Positions 52,095 through 59,436 of a DNA stretch of 64,000 nucleotides are shown one piece after another (the stretch's first letter is position 1; the number at the start of each line of letters is the position of its first letter). Under the pieces are notes generated by a model. It was given only the letters and a program-made list of their open reading frames with translations, searched no databases and was not told the DNA's origin. Both the position numbers and the translations under genes were made by a program. The stretch lies in assembly GCA_003150225.1 (NCBI GenBank), contig QAND01000027.1, positions 1-64,000 of the forward strand. Reading direction: 5' to 3'. Origin of the DNA: Bacillota bacterium. Its GTDB lineage: Bacteria; Bacillota; Clostridia; Christensenellales; QAND01.

Positions 52095-52296
52095 TGGTGC
52101 GATCCCCTTTCATAAAAAACTAAAAAACGTCCTCTCCATCCAAAAGATGAAGAGGACGTGAGTTGCCGGTCGCTGCATCCATCTTTTCGGGGCGGAAGGC
52201 CGGCTCTTTTCAAAACCGACCCTTTGGCCCAGCTCCATATGGCGACAGGCCACTTAGGGGAATGGGCTCGAAGGATAGAAACGATTTCTCAATGGT
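52095..52296 (-). promoter_or_regulatory. Candidate cis-regulatory leader RNA of the methyltransferase gene
   Basis: A strong promoter (52303-52331) is followed by about 200 nt that hold no gene and end in a terminator (52128-52159: ACGTCCTCT / AGAGGACGT, with T-run) 34 bases before the ATG. Upstream are possible stems around GGGTCGG and GAGCCGGCC. I compared it by eye with SAM-I, cobalamin, TPP, FMN, T-box, molybdenum-cofactor and c-di-GMP leaders and none fitted. Class unknown. Confidence 0.5.
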
Positions 52297-52302
52297 GCTT
52301 GT

Positions 52303-52331
52303 ACAGTATCATAGGGATTCCGGGATGTCAA
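52303..52331 (-). promoter_or_regulatory. Sigma-A promoter of the methyltransferase leader
   Basis: Minus strand TTGACA, 17-base spacer, TACTGT. Confidence 0.8.
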
Positions 52332-52427
52332 TCCGTCCAGCTTTTTGAAAGGGATCGTTCCGGCTGAAGTGTAGCCGTCTGCCGCTGCTTTTCATATCCT
52401 GTAGTGTGACAATTGGAGGTGGTATGT

Positions 52428-52667
52428 GTGACCATGCAAGCCATTGTGATCGGCGTACAGAGAAACCGTCTGCTTGTGCTGGATCTGGAAACGCGGCAGC
52501 GGGTAATCGTCCACACCCCCCATGCCCATCGGTTCCGCCAGGGCAATGTGGTTCGGATCCGATACAATGGTGTTATGACAAGAAGCATCCCGCCGCAGAT
52601 CACTGCGATCAGCATTTTTGCGCTCCCATGGGGCGGCCCTTGGTGCAACGCCAATACCTGCCAGTAG
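52428..52667 (+). CDS. Small OB-fold-like conserved hypothetical protein
   Basis: A 79-residue protein. MQAIVIGVQRNRLLVLDLET, RQRVIVHTPHAHRFRQGNVV and RIRYNGVMTRSIPPQITAIS form a compact beta-rich unit. From memory the pattern ...VHT...F-GD-V-I-YNG-MT-SIPPQI is a recurrent small clostridial protein; function unknown. GTG 52428 is chosen, about eight bases after GGAGGT; ATG 52434 is the alternative. A terminator follows at 52713-52744. Confidence 0.65.
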   Translation: MTMQAIVIGVQRNRLLVLDLETRQRVIVHTPHAHRFRQGNVVRIRYNGVMTRSIPPQITAISIFALPWGGPWCNANTCQ

Positions 52668-52712
52668 CGCCCTCCTCAGGCGGGAAACAGATCCTCTTGA
52701 ACCATTGGAATT

Positions 52713-52744
52713 CCCTCGGAAGCCGTCGGCTTTCGGGGGTTTTT
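52713..52744 (+). terminator. Terminator after the small OB-like gene
   Basis: CCCTCGGAAGCC / GGCTTTCGGGGG with G-U pairs, loop GTC, then TTTTT. Confidence 0.75.
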
Positions 52745-52752
52745 CATGTGGG

Positions 52753-54189
52753 CTACCAGAGGTTGGGCGTGATGACCCGCTCCGCCTCGGGAACTCCGTT
52801 GTCCACCAATAGATTGCGAAGGTTGGTCAAAATGCCGCAGTAGGTTTCAAAGAGAAGATGGGCAAAGCCCTGCCGGTCGTCCTTCTCCAGACAGGAGAAG
52901 ATCCGTACGGCCAGTTCATTGGGGGCGTCCGGAAAAGGGCTGTTCCGCCGGTAGAGATAAATGCCCCCGTAGAAGATATGGTCGATCTTTTGCAGGATGA
53001 CCTTGAGCGGGTAGAGGGGGACGTTGTCCACCACGTGGCTGGTGAGATCGGCCAGCGAGATGCCCTGTGGCTGCGAAAACGCCTTTTGCAGGGATTGCCG
53101 GGTTCCGTCAAAGGCCGACAGGGCGATTGGGCGAACGATCAGGGCCATAAACTGAAGGGCGTTGAGGTGCAGCAACAGCCTGGAATGATTTGTATTTTTG
53201 ATGCTGGCGGATAGATCCAAGGTTAGAACTTGGGTCCCCCGGCCGTTTTGCGTTTTAACAAATCCAAGGTTGTTTAGAATGGAGAGCGCCCTGCGGACGG
53301 TATGGACCGATACCCCGTATTCCTCTGCTAGAGCCCGCTCCGACGGCAGATAGGAGCGGTAAGCGTATGTGCCGAAATTGATCCTTTCCGCCAGATTCCG
53401 AGCAATTCGCTGATAGTGCTGATGGATGCCATAGCTGGTGTTCCACGAGAAATAGCGGCGGGGGTCCATGGGCTCCTGGGGGTACTGAACGGCAAGGTGC
53501 TGCATGCAGCACGCAACGGAATTGGCGATGGAATGATAATGCGCCCGAAAGCTGTTTTGAATGGCATAGGTGTTGCCGCTTCTCACCGCGTCCAGGATAC
53601 GGTTAAATTCCTCCTTTTCCTTCTCCTGGGGAAAGAGTCCGGTTTCGGTAAGATATTCCGTTAAGAAGGAGGTTTCCCCATGTAGTTCTAAAGCGGAATG
53701 CACATCGCAGAAAAAGGGGTTTCCAGAGGATTTCAGAATATCATGAAAAAAGCGGGCGGGGATTTTCCAGCCGTTGGAGGTTAGGTTGGGGCGCCTTGCC
53801 CACCTGAGGATGTCGTCGTAATGATCCAGGTTGATGATATCGGTAAACTGGCAACTAAAGGTGAGGAGATCGGGCATTAGCGCCTCCATGGATCGATAGA
53901 TCTCTAAGATAGCATCTCTTTGACCGGCGATTGTTTGTAGCGCCGTATGCTTTTGCTCTCTAAACGGAACTCTATAGACAACCACCGCCCTCTTTCGCTC
54001 CTCGGTGTGAATAAGCCCTTCCTCCCGAAGCCGCATTAAAACGGTTTTGATGGTTCGGATTCCCACTCCATAGAGCTGGCAAAGCTGCCGTGCAGAGGGC
54101 AGTTTGCTGCCATATTCCCGCTGCCCCGATAGAATTTGACGTCGCAAATTCTCGTAGACGAAGGCAAATCGGGTTTGTTTTCTTTCCAA
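52753..54189 (-). CDS. Regulator with two GntR-type winged-helix domains
   Basis: A 478-residue protein. First DNA-binding domain at 1-75: YENLRRQILSGQREYGSKLP, SARQLCQLYGVGIRTIKTVL, LREEGLIHTEERKRAVVVY. A helical region follows. A second GntR domain at about 255-330: YQRIARNLAERINFGTYAYR, SYLPSERALAEEYGVSVHTV, RRALSILNNLGFVKTQNGRG. Then a second helical effector region. Each half resembles a full GntR regulator, so this looks like an internal duplication or fusion. TTG start 54189 with GAGGTG six bases upstream. Minus-strand TTGTCT-TATTAT at about 54255-54300 is a possible promoter. Confidence 0.88.
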   Translation of the reverse strand: MERKQTRFAFVYENLRRQILSGQREYGSKLPSARQLCQLYGVGIRTIKTVLMRLREEGLIHTEERKRAVVVYRVPFREQKHTALQTIAGQRDAILEIYRSMEALMPDLLTFSCQFTDIINLDHYDDILRWARRPNLTSNGWKIPARFFHDILKSSGNPFFCDVHSALELHGETSFLTEYLTETGLFPQEKEKEEFNRILDAVRSGNTYAIQNSFRAHYHSIANSVACCMQHLAVQYPQEPMDPRRYFSWNTSYGIHQHYQRIARNLAERINFGTYAYRSYLPSERALAEEYGVSVHTVRRALSILNNLGFVKTQNGRGTQVLTLDLSASIKNTNHSRLLLHLNALQFMALIVRPIALSAFDGTRQSLQKAFSQPQGISLADLTSHVVDNVPLYPLKVILQKIDHIFYGGIYLYRRNSPFPDAPNELAVRIFSCLEKDDRQGFAHLLFETYCGILTNLRNLLVDNGVPEAERVITPNLW

Positions 54190-54531
54190 GCTTACACCTC
54201 AAGTCGCATATTTTTGGACCTATATGCTAATGTGCCCAAATTCCCGTTGTTTAGTCATAATATTACCATTAAAATAATAAACTAATCGGAAAATGAGACA
54301 ATTTGAGATATATTTCTTCGAAAATCGCCTGTATTTTATCTCTGTTTTCGGTTGATACGCGCCATTCCGAAACAAAAACAAACGTCACATGGGAAAAGCG
54401 ATGGAAGAAGCGGCTGAGTGATGGGCTCGGGTTTGTTTGCGATACCACTTTATAACGGAAATGCCCTGTATCCTTTCCATACGCTTTTTGGCGGGAGAAT
54501 GTCAGAGAAAACAGACACTGCTCCGTAAAAA

Positions 54532-54556
54532 AACGCCCTCCTATAAAGAGGGCGTT
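54532..54556 (-). terminator. Terminator downstream of the recombinase, touching the left inverted repeat
   Basis: Minus strand AACGCCCTC, loop TTTATAG, GAGGGCGTT, then seven T. Its GGCGTT is also the first six bases of the left 28-bp repeat. It stops leftward transcription before the GntR gene. Confidence 0.85.
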
Positions 54557-54578
54557 CGCAAAATCGTTTATATCGCGA
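54551..54578 (+). repeat. Left 28-bp inverted repeat
   Basis: Begins GGCGTTCGCAAAATCG and ends TTTATATCGCGA. It is the exact reverse complement of 55980-56007. Flanking bases differ on both sides. Confidence 0.95.
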
Positions 54579-54629
54579 TCCGCGCCCCATTCCCTGCTGC
54601 CACGGGCCTTTTGTCCGTGGCAGTGACCA

Positions 54630-54648
54630 TTTTTGACGGCTTATCCCG
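54630..54648. repeat. 19-bp direct repeat, copy 1
   Basis: TTTTTGACGGCTTATCCCG, abutting the recombinase stop codon. Identical to 55801-55819. Candidate arm-type binding site for the recombinase N-terminal domain. Confidence 0.9.
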
Positions 54649-55770
54649 TCAAGCGATCATGCTGGCGGACCGCATAACCCGCTGTTTTTTCTCCATGGTA
54701 CAGTTGTCATAGTGCCGAATGGTCATTTGGGAGGAACTATGGCCCAGGATCTCCGACAGCGCTTTGTATCCCATTCCCCGCTCCAGGCAGCGCATGGCGA
54801 AGGTATGGCGCAGGGTGTGCATATGAGCGCCGCGGATTCCCGTTTTTCCAGCTAGCCGGGCAAACCGCTTCTGCACTGTGCGGGGTTCCGCTGCGCCGCC
54901 GTCCCGCCCGGCAAAGATGAAATCTGAGTCCTGGGCGTTCTGCTCCTCCATACGGTGCCGCAGCATTCCGGAAAGAAATAGGGGCAGGGGAATCTCCCGC
55001 ACCGAGCTTTCCGTTTTGGCGCCGCCCACCACTAGACAAGTGGTAGCTCCGCTTTCTCCTTTGGCGGCAATTCGTTTGACGGAGTGGGATACCGTCATGA
55101 TATTGGCCTCGAAATCGATATCCTCAAACCGCAGCGCGCAAAGTTCTCCCAATCGCAGTCCGGTATATAGACACAGGAGGTATTCCAGGTTGCCCGCTTC
55201 CATGGCGGCGCGCTCCAGCCGGGCCTGCTCCGCTGTGGTAAGCACCCGTGGCGGCCGCTGCCGGAACTTGGGCATCCGAATTTCCCGAAAAGGCGATTCT
55301 ATGATCAATCGTTTTTTTACCGCACATGCCAGGATGCTTTTTAATAAACGGCATAGCCCGTGCAGCGTGCTGGACGCCATGGTATTGCGCAGCTCGTCCA
55401 CCATGGCCTGGATATGGGCAGGGGATAACTCCCTTAGGGGATAGCCTCCCAGCCATGGCACCAAGTGCTTTTCAATGCTCCGCCGGTACAGCAGATAGGT
55501 GGTCTCCCGAATGTAGGGTTTTTCCGTTACATCCAGCCAATAGGACATCCAATCCGACAGACTACCGTCTCCATAGACCAGCATGGCGGGCTGATCCTGA
55601 GCGGCCAATGCTTTGGATTTGAGCGCTACCAGCGCGCGCTTTACCTCTCCATAGCTTTTTCCATAGATGGATCGGAATTTGGGCTTTCCATCAAGCCTGC
55701 GGCCGACGATATAGCGTCCCTCCCATCGTCCGTCCTTTCTGTGATAGATGTTTTCTCCGCGTCTTGCCAT
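54649..55770 (-). CDS. Tyrosine recombinase (Tn916-type integrase architecture)
   Basis: A 373-residue site-specific recombinase. The N-terminal three-strand DNA-binding domain reads GENIYHRKDGRWEGRYIVGR; a SAM-like core-binding domain is at about 65-155. The catalytic domain has Arg in LYTGLRLGELCALRFED, Lys in the SVKRIAAKG/GGAKTESSVRE region, HTLRHTFAMRCLERG with His-x-x-Arg, GHSSSQMTIRHYDN with the Tyr nucleophile. It is complete and probably active. No excisionase or cargo gene is next to it. ATG with GGAGCTG upstream; its own promoter was not resolved. Confidence 0.93.
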   Translation of the reverse strand: MARRGENIYHRKDGRWEGRYIVGRRLDGKPKFRSIYGKSYGEVKRALVALKSKALAAQDQPAMLVYGDGSLSDWMSYWLDVTEKPYIRETTYLLYRRSIEKHLVPWLGGYPLRELSPAHIQAMVDELRNTMASSTLHGLCRLLKSILACAVKKRLIIESPFREIRMPKFRQRPPRVLTTAEQARLERAAMEAGNLEYLLCLYTGLRLGELCALRFEDIDFEANIMTVSHSVKRIAAKGESGATTCLVVGGAKTESSVREIPLPLFLSGMLRHRMEEQNAQDSDFIFAGRDGGAAEPRTVQKRFARLAGKTGIRGAHMHTLRHTFAMRCLERGMGYKALSEILGHSSSQMTIRHYDNCTMEKKQRVMRSASMIA

Positions 55771-55800
55771 ACAAACACAGCTCCTTTCAATCTGACGGCT

Positions 55801-55819
55801 TTTTTGACGGCTTATCCCG
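55801..55819. repeat. 19-bp direct repeat, copy 2
   Basis: TTTTTGACGGCTTATCCCG, 30 bases upstream of the recombinase start and in the same orientation as 54630-54648. A partial third copy (TGACGGCTTTTTT) begins just before it at 55793. Confidence 0.9.
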
Positions 55820-55918
55820 ACACCATGCGATTTCGCTGGTTTTTATTGCGTTTCTGGGGGTTTATGTTGTGTTTTCACAGCGTTTTCCCATCATCCGGAC
55901 AAAAAATGGGGAATTTCG

Positions 55919-55947
55919 TTGACGCGTTTTTAAAAACTTGCTAACAT
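55919..55947 (+). promoter_or_regulatory. Outward-facing sigma-A promoter inside the inverted-repeat segment
   Basis: TTGACG at 55919-55924, a 17-base spacer and TAACAT at 55942-55947. It points right, through the right repeat, to the GGDEF-EAL gene at 56178. If the segment were inverted it would point left into the terminator at 54532-54556. Confidence 0.8.
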
Positions 55948-55979
55948 AAAACCTGAAAATCAATCGCTTGCATTCGGTT

Positions 55980-56007
55980 TCGCGATATAAACGATTTTGC
56001 GAACGCC
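55980..56007 (-). repeat. Right 28-bp inverted repeat
   Basis: Begins TCGCGATATAAACG and ends ATTTTGCGAACGCC. Exact reverse complement of the left copy at 54551-54578. Confidence 0.95.
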
Positions 56008-56088
56008 TGGGTGGCCGCAACTGCCGCTTGATGGTTTCAGTATTCCCAATTGTTAAAAGAACTTCTCAAAAAGAATGATGCGTGTAAC

Positions 56089-56125
56089 GCGGGCCAAGTC
56101 CAGCCTCTGCTGGCTCCATTCCCGC
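56089..56125 (+). other. Stem-loop in the EAL-gene leader
   Basis: GCGGG...CCCGC outer stem with an inner CCAGC-CTCT-GCTGG hairpin. No T-run follows, so it is not a terminator. Possibly an mRNA structure; role unknown. Confidence 0.5.
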
Positions 56126-56177
56126 AATTCGCTATCGGACGCTTCTTGAAAGACGATCGCCATTGGAGAAGGATCAA

Positions 56178-57530
56178 ATGCTGACACATCAATCTTTTGT
56201 TAAAAAAGCGGAGGAAGTCCTCCGCAATATGAGTAGCGGAGAGAAGGCATATCTGTGCTACACGGATTTTGCGGAGTTCAAGCTGGTGAACCGCTATTAT
56301 GGCGTTCCACAGGGGGACGCCCTTTTAAAAGCGGCCCTGGACTATTTGGAGCTGTTGCCCCGGGTGGCCGTGTGGGAACGGGTGTTTTCCGACCGGTTTC
56401 TCTTTGTGGTGGTGACCGAAGAAAAACAGTCCGACGGGGAACTGGTGGAACAATATACCCGCCATACGGAGATGTTTTTGTCCCGTTACCGGCCGCACTA
56501 TCCGGCCTGCAACCTGCGCACCCACTGTGGCATCTATCCGGTGGCTGTCCCAAACGTGCTGGAGGCCGTGGATTATGCCGTTTTAGCATGGCGGGAGGCC
56601 AAGAAAAAACTGGTGCCCGGCGCCGTGCTGTTTGACCACGCTATGCTGGAAACGGCGGCCATGTTCCAAGCGGGAGAGCAGGAGGTGAACCTGGCCCTTC
56701 AGGAGGGAAGGTTTCTCTTTTATCTACAGCCCAAGGTGGATCTGTATTCCGGCGAGATCGTTGGGGCCGAAGCATTGGCGCGCCGTTGTGCGCCGGATGG
56801 CAGTATTGTCTATCCGGACGCCTTCCTTTCCATTATGGAGGGAAACGGAACGGTGGTGGACTTGGATTGGATCATCCTGCGCAGGGTTTGCGCCCATTTG
56901 GCGGACAGGCTGAAGCGGGGGCTTCCGGTGGTGCGGACCTCGGTGAATCTGTCCCGCTTGCACCTTCGCGTTCCGGGAACCGCTCAGCGGCTGCATGATA
57001 TGGCCCAGGAGCATGGCGTTCCTCCTGAGCTGCTGGAGTTTGAGCTGACGGAGACCATCATGCTAAACGAGTTTGCTGAGGCCAAGCGGTTTTGCCAGCA
57101 GCTGCGGGGGTATGGATACACCATGTCCATTGACGACTATGGAGCGGGCTATGCCGGGGTCAACATCCTTCAGGAGCTGGACTTCGATGTGTTGAAGCTG
57201 GACCGGAGGTTTTTGTCCAGCGAGGAGCCCCTTTATACGAGGAACCGGGCGATTCTGCCCGATATCCTCAACAGTCTGCGGAAGCTTGGGATCGATGCCA
57301 TCTGTGAAGGGGTGGAAACCCAGGAGCAGTGCCGCTACTTGGCGGAGGTTGGCTGCCGCTATGTCCAGGGATACTACTTTTCCCGGCCTGTTCCGCCCCA
57401 AGTGTTTTACGACTTGTACCGGGAAACCGGCGGCTGTTTTTCCTCTCCCATTGGGAAACCGGAAAGCAGCGCCGGCAGTGAATGGGCATGGAGCAGTCCA
57501 GATCCCCTTGTTTCCGAAAAAAGAATTTAA
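56178..57530 (+). CDS. GGDEF-EAL protein, likely cyclic-di-GMP phosphodiesterase
   Basis: A 450-residue cytosolic protein with no membrane segment. The N-terminal 160 residues have GGDEF topology (FKLVNRYYGVPQGDALLKAA) but the GGDEF loop is replaced by SDRFLFVVV, so cyclase activity is not expected. The EAL domain from about 175 keeps the catalytic set: FYLQPKVDLYSGEIVGAEAL, RTSVNLSRLHL, ELTETIML, IDDYGAGYAGV, KLDRRFL, ICEGVETQEQ and GYYFSRP. It should hydrolyse cyclic-di-GMP. ATG 56178 with AAGGA upstream. The leader runs back into the recombinase segment, which supplies its best promoter. Confidence 0.88.
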   Translation: MLTHQSFVKKAEEVLRNMSSGEKAYLCYTDFAEFKLVNRYYGVPQGDALLKAALDYLELLPRVAVWERVFSDRFLFVVVTEEKQSDGELVEQYTRHTEMFLSRYRPHYPACNLRTHCGIYPVAVPNVLEAVDYAVLAWREAKKKLVPGAVLFDHAMLETAAMFQAGEQEVNLALQEGRFLFYLQPKVDLYSGEIVGAEALARRCAPDGSIVYPDAFLSIMEGNGTVVDLDWIILRRVCAHLADRLKRGLPVVRTSVNLSRLHLRVPGTAQRLHDMAQEHGVPPELLEFELTETIMLNEFAEAKRFCQQLRGYGYTMSIDDYGAGYAGVNILQELDFDVLKLDRRFLSSEEPLYTRNRAILPDILNSLRKLGIDAICEGVETQEQCRYLAEVGCRYVQGYYFSRPVPPQVFYDLYRETGGCFSSPIGKPESSAGSEWAWSSPDPLVSEKRI

Positions 57531-57733
57531 TCGATTCCAAAACAATAAAGGGTCCCCGTGTGTCCGATGGATGCATGGGGGCCTTTGACGTTAGGCGGAG
57601 TGCATCCGGTCAATTATTGTATATGCCCTGGAGCGACTGCCCTGATCCCGGGGATGAAAGGCCGCTACAAACGGTATAGAGCCATAATGGCACGGTTTTT
57701 TCATATCCCAAACGGTACGGATGTAAAATAAAA

Positions 57734-57756
57734 CGCACCCCACAACGTGAGGTGCG
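57734..57756 (-). terminator. Terminator after tRNA-Arg
   Basis: CGCACCTCAC / GTGGGGTGCG with loop GTT, then TTTTATTTT on the minus strand. The 200 bases left of it, up to the EAL stop, hold no gene I can support. Confidence 0.85.
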
Positions 57757-57767
57757 CAACTCGCCGC

Positions 57768-57844
57768 TGGCGCACCTGCCGCGATTCGAACGCGGGGCCT
57801 TTCGCTTAGGAGGCGAACGCTCTATCCTGCTGAGCTACAGGTGC
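57768..57844 (-). tRNA. tRNA-Arg (anticodon CCU)
   Basis: Minus strand. Acceptor GCACCTG / CAGGTGC with encoded GCCA end, D-arm GCTCAGCAGGATAGAGC, anticodon arm TTCGC-CTCCTAA-GCGAA gives CCT, T-arm CGCG-TTCGAAT-CGCG. Reads AGG codons. Confidence 0.97.
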
Positions 57845-57936
57845 ATGGCGTAAACATTGTATCCACATCAAAATGCTTTGTCAACATTGGACGAAAGGCG
57901 AATATACATGGGTAATAGGACGGAAAGGGTGAGAAA

Positions 57937-58284
57937 ATGGAGCGAAAAACATTGCGTATGGAATATGTGGTGAAGGAGCAGGATACCATAGAACGCCTAC
58001 TAAACCGGTACGGCATCAGCGAAACCCTGTTTTTGCAGGTAAATCCCGGCCTTGTGAAGCTAACGCCGGGGGAAACTATCTGGATTCCGGTGGTATGGCG
58101 CATCTGTCCCCGTGGGCTTTTGTATCCCATGGCCCGAAACGATACCCTGGCATCGGCGGCGCAGCGGTTTGGAATGACCCTTTACGAGCTGCTGGAAATA
58201 AACCCCTATATCGCGCCTTGGTCCTCGGTACCGGGCCAGATTCTGATCGTCAATAATCACCTGGCGGAAAACCGCAATGAGTAG
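57937..58284 (+). CDS. LysM-domain protein (115 aa)
   Basis: Two short LysM-like units: YVVKEQDTIERLLNRYGISE with VNPGLVKLTPGETIWIP, and YPMARNDTLASAAQRFGMTL with INPYIAPWSSVPGQILIV. There is no signal peptide, so it may be a cytosolic or forespore-associated morphogenetic protein. It overlaps spoIID by eight bases, so it is probably made with the sporulation genes. Confidence 0.8.
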   Translation: MERKTLRMEYVVKEQDTIERLLNRYGISETLFLQVNPGLVKLTPGETIWIPVVWRICPRGLLYPMARNDTLASAAQRFGMTLYELLEINPYIAPWSSVPGQILIVNNHLAENRNE

Positions 58285-59371
58285 CTGCAAAAGGCGCCGG
58301 CGGCGGCGTACAGGCCGGACAAGGCCCCGCCGGACGACGGCGCGGGTCCGGCATATCACCCCGGGCGGGCGCAGTCGCTGGCTGGATCTACTGGTGGTGG
58401 TGCTGACCCTGGTTTTGCTGGCGGTACCCGCCTGGGATATGGCAGCTCCTCTTCGTCAAGATGGGGAGCCCTGGCCCCAGTCCACCTCCCCGCAGGAGGG
58501 GGTGGACCTGACGGACTATGAGCCGGTTACCGTCCGAGTGTACAACCATACCACCGGCGCTACGGAATCCATGGATTTTGAGGAATACATCGTAGGCGTG
58601 GTTTCAGGGGAGATGCCCGCTTCCTATGAGATGGAGGCACTCAAGGCCCAGGCGGTGGCCGCCCGGACTTATGCCTACCGCAAGGTTTTGGCGGGAGGAT
58701 GCGGAAGGGGAGACGCCGACGTCTGCACCGATTTTGCCCATTGTCAGGCCTATTGTACCCCTGAGCAGAGGATGAGTAAGTGGGGGGATGGATTTTCCGC
58801 CTATGAGGATAAGCTGCGCCAGGCGGTGATGGGCACCAGGGGCCAGATCCTGGCCTATGAAGGGGAACCCATCGCGGCTTTTTTTCATGCGGTGGCCGGG
58901 GGACAGACCGAGGACGTGGTCAATGTATGGGGCGGCAATCTGCCCTATTTGAAATCGGTGGAGAGCGCCGGCGAGGAAACCGCCAACCGCTTTACCCGCA
59001 CCATGACCTTCACCTATGATGAATTTCGTAAAACCATCCAGAAAAAATATCCCAATGCCAATCTATCCGATGTGCCTTCCGCTATCGGCAGCGATACCCG
59101 TACCGAAGCGGGCCGTGTGCGGGCTATCGTCATCGGTGGGGAGAGCATCAGTGGAACGGAGATGCGATCCCTTTTTAATCTGGATTCCGCTAATTTTACC
59201 ATCGCCTGCAAGGACGGCACGGTGACCATCACCACCAAAGGCTACGGCCATGGCGTGGGGATGAGCCAGGTGGGCGCTTTGGCCATGGCGAAAAACGGGT
59301 CGGACTATAAGGAAATCCTTTTACATTATTATACCGGGGTGGAGCTGACTACCATCAAAAACCTAAAATAA
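58277..59371 (+). CDS. spoIID: Stage II sporulation protein D (peptidoglycan lytic transglycosylase)
   Basis: A 364-residue engulfment enzyme of sporulation. A very basic N-terminus is followed by one membrane helix (LDLLVVVLTLVLLAVPAWDM). SpoIID domain: MDFEEYIVGVVSGEMPASYE with catalytic Glu, EALKAQAVAARTYAYRK, YCTPEQRMSKWGD, AFFHAVAGGQTEDVVNVWGG and the C-terminal GYGHGVGMSQVGALAMAKNG, which is diagnostic. Works with the M23 protein encoded next during forespore engulfment. Confidence 0.95.
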   Translation: MSSCKRRRRRRTGRTRPRRTTARVRHITPGGRSRWLDLLVVVLTLVLLAVPAWDMAAPLRQDGEPWPQSTSPQEGVDLTDYEPVTVRVYNHTTGATESMDFEEYIVGVVSGEMPASYEMEALKAQAVAARTYAYRKVLAGGCGRGDADVCTDFAHCQAYCTPEQRMSKWGDGFSAYEDKLRQAVMGTRGQILAYEGEPIAAFFHAVAGGQTEDVVNVWGGNLPYLKSVESAGEETANRFTRTMTFTYDEFRKTIQKKYPNANLSDVPSAIGSDTRTEAGRVRAIVIGGESISGTEMRSLFNLDSANFTIACKDGTVTITTKGYGHGVGMSQVGALAMAKNGSDYKEILLHYYTGVELTTIKNLK

Positions 59372-59436
59372 ACCAGAAAACATGCCGTATGATAAAACTT
59401 CCTTGTGGCAAGAATATGCACGAGGAGGTATCGCGT

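Larger units (their letters stand above)
54551..56007. mobile_element. Candidate invertible segment carrying its own tyrosine recombinase
   Basis: A 1457-bp segment with perfect 28-bp inverted repeats at its ends. It holds one recombinase gene, two 19-bp direct repeats that flank that gene and an outward promoter near the right end. No duplicated target sequence is seen outside the repeats (CTATAAAGAG left, TGGGTGGCCG right), which argues against a transposon. This is the layout of a DNA inversion switch. Whether it flips is not shown by the sequence. Confidence 0.6.

Noticed and set aside
52095..52296. Known riboswitch classes (SAM-I, cobalamin, TPP, FMN, molybdenum cofactor, c-di-GMP, T-box) for the methyltransferase leader.
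   Set aside because: Core sequences of these classes were not found by eye, so only an unassigned leader is reported.
54551..56007. Reading the 28-bp repeats as terminal inverted repeats of an insertion sequence.
   Set aside because: The enclosed gene is a tyrosine recombinase, not a DDE transposase, and the outer flanks show no target duplication.
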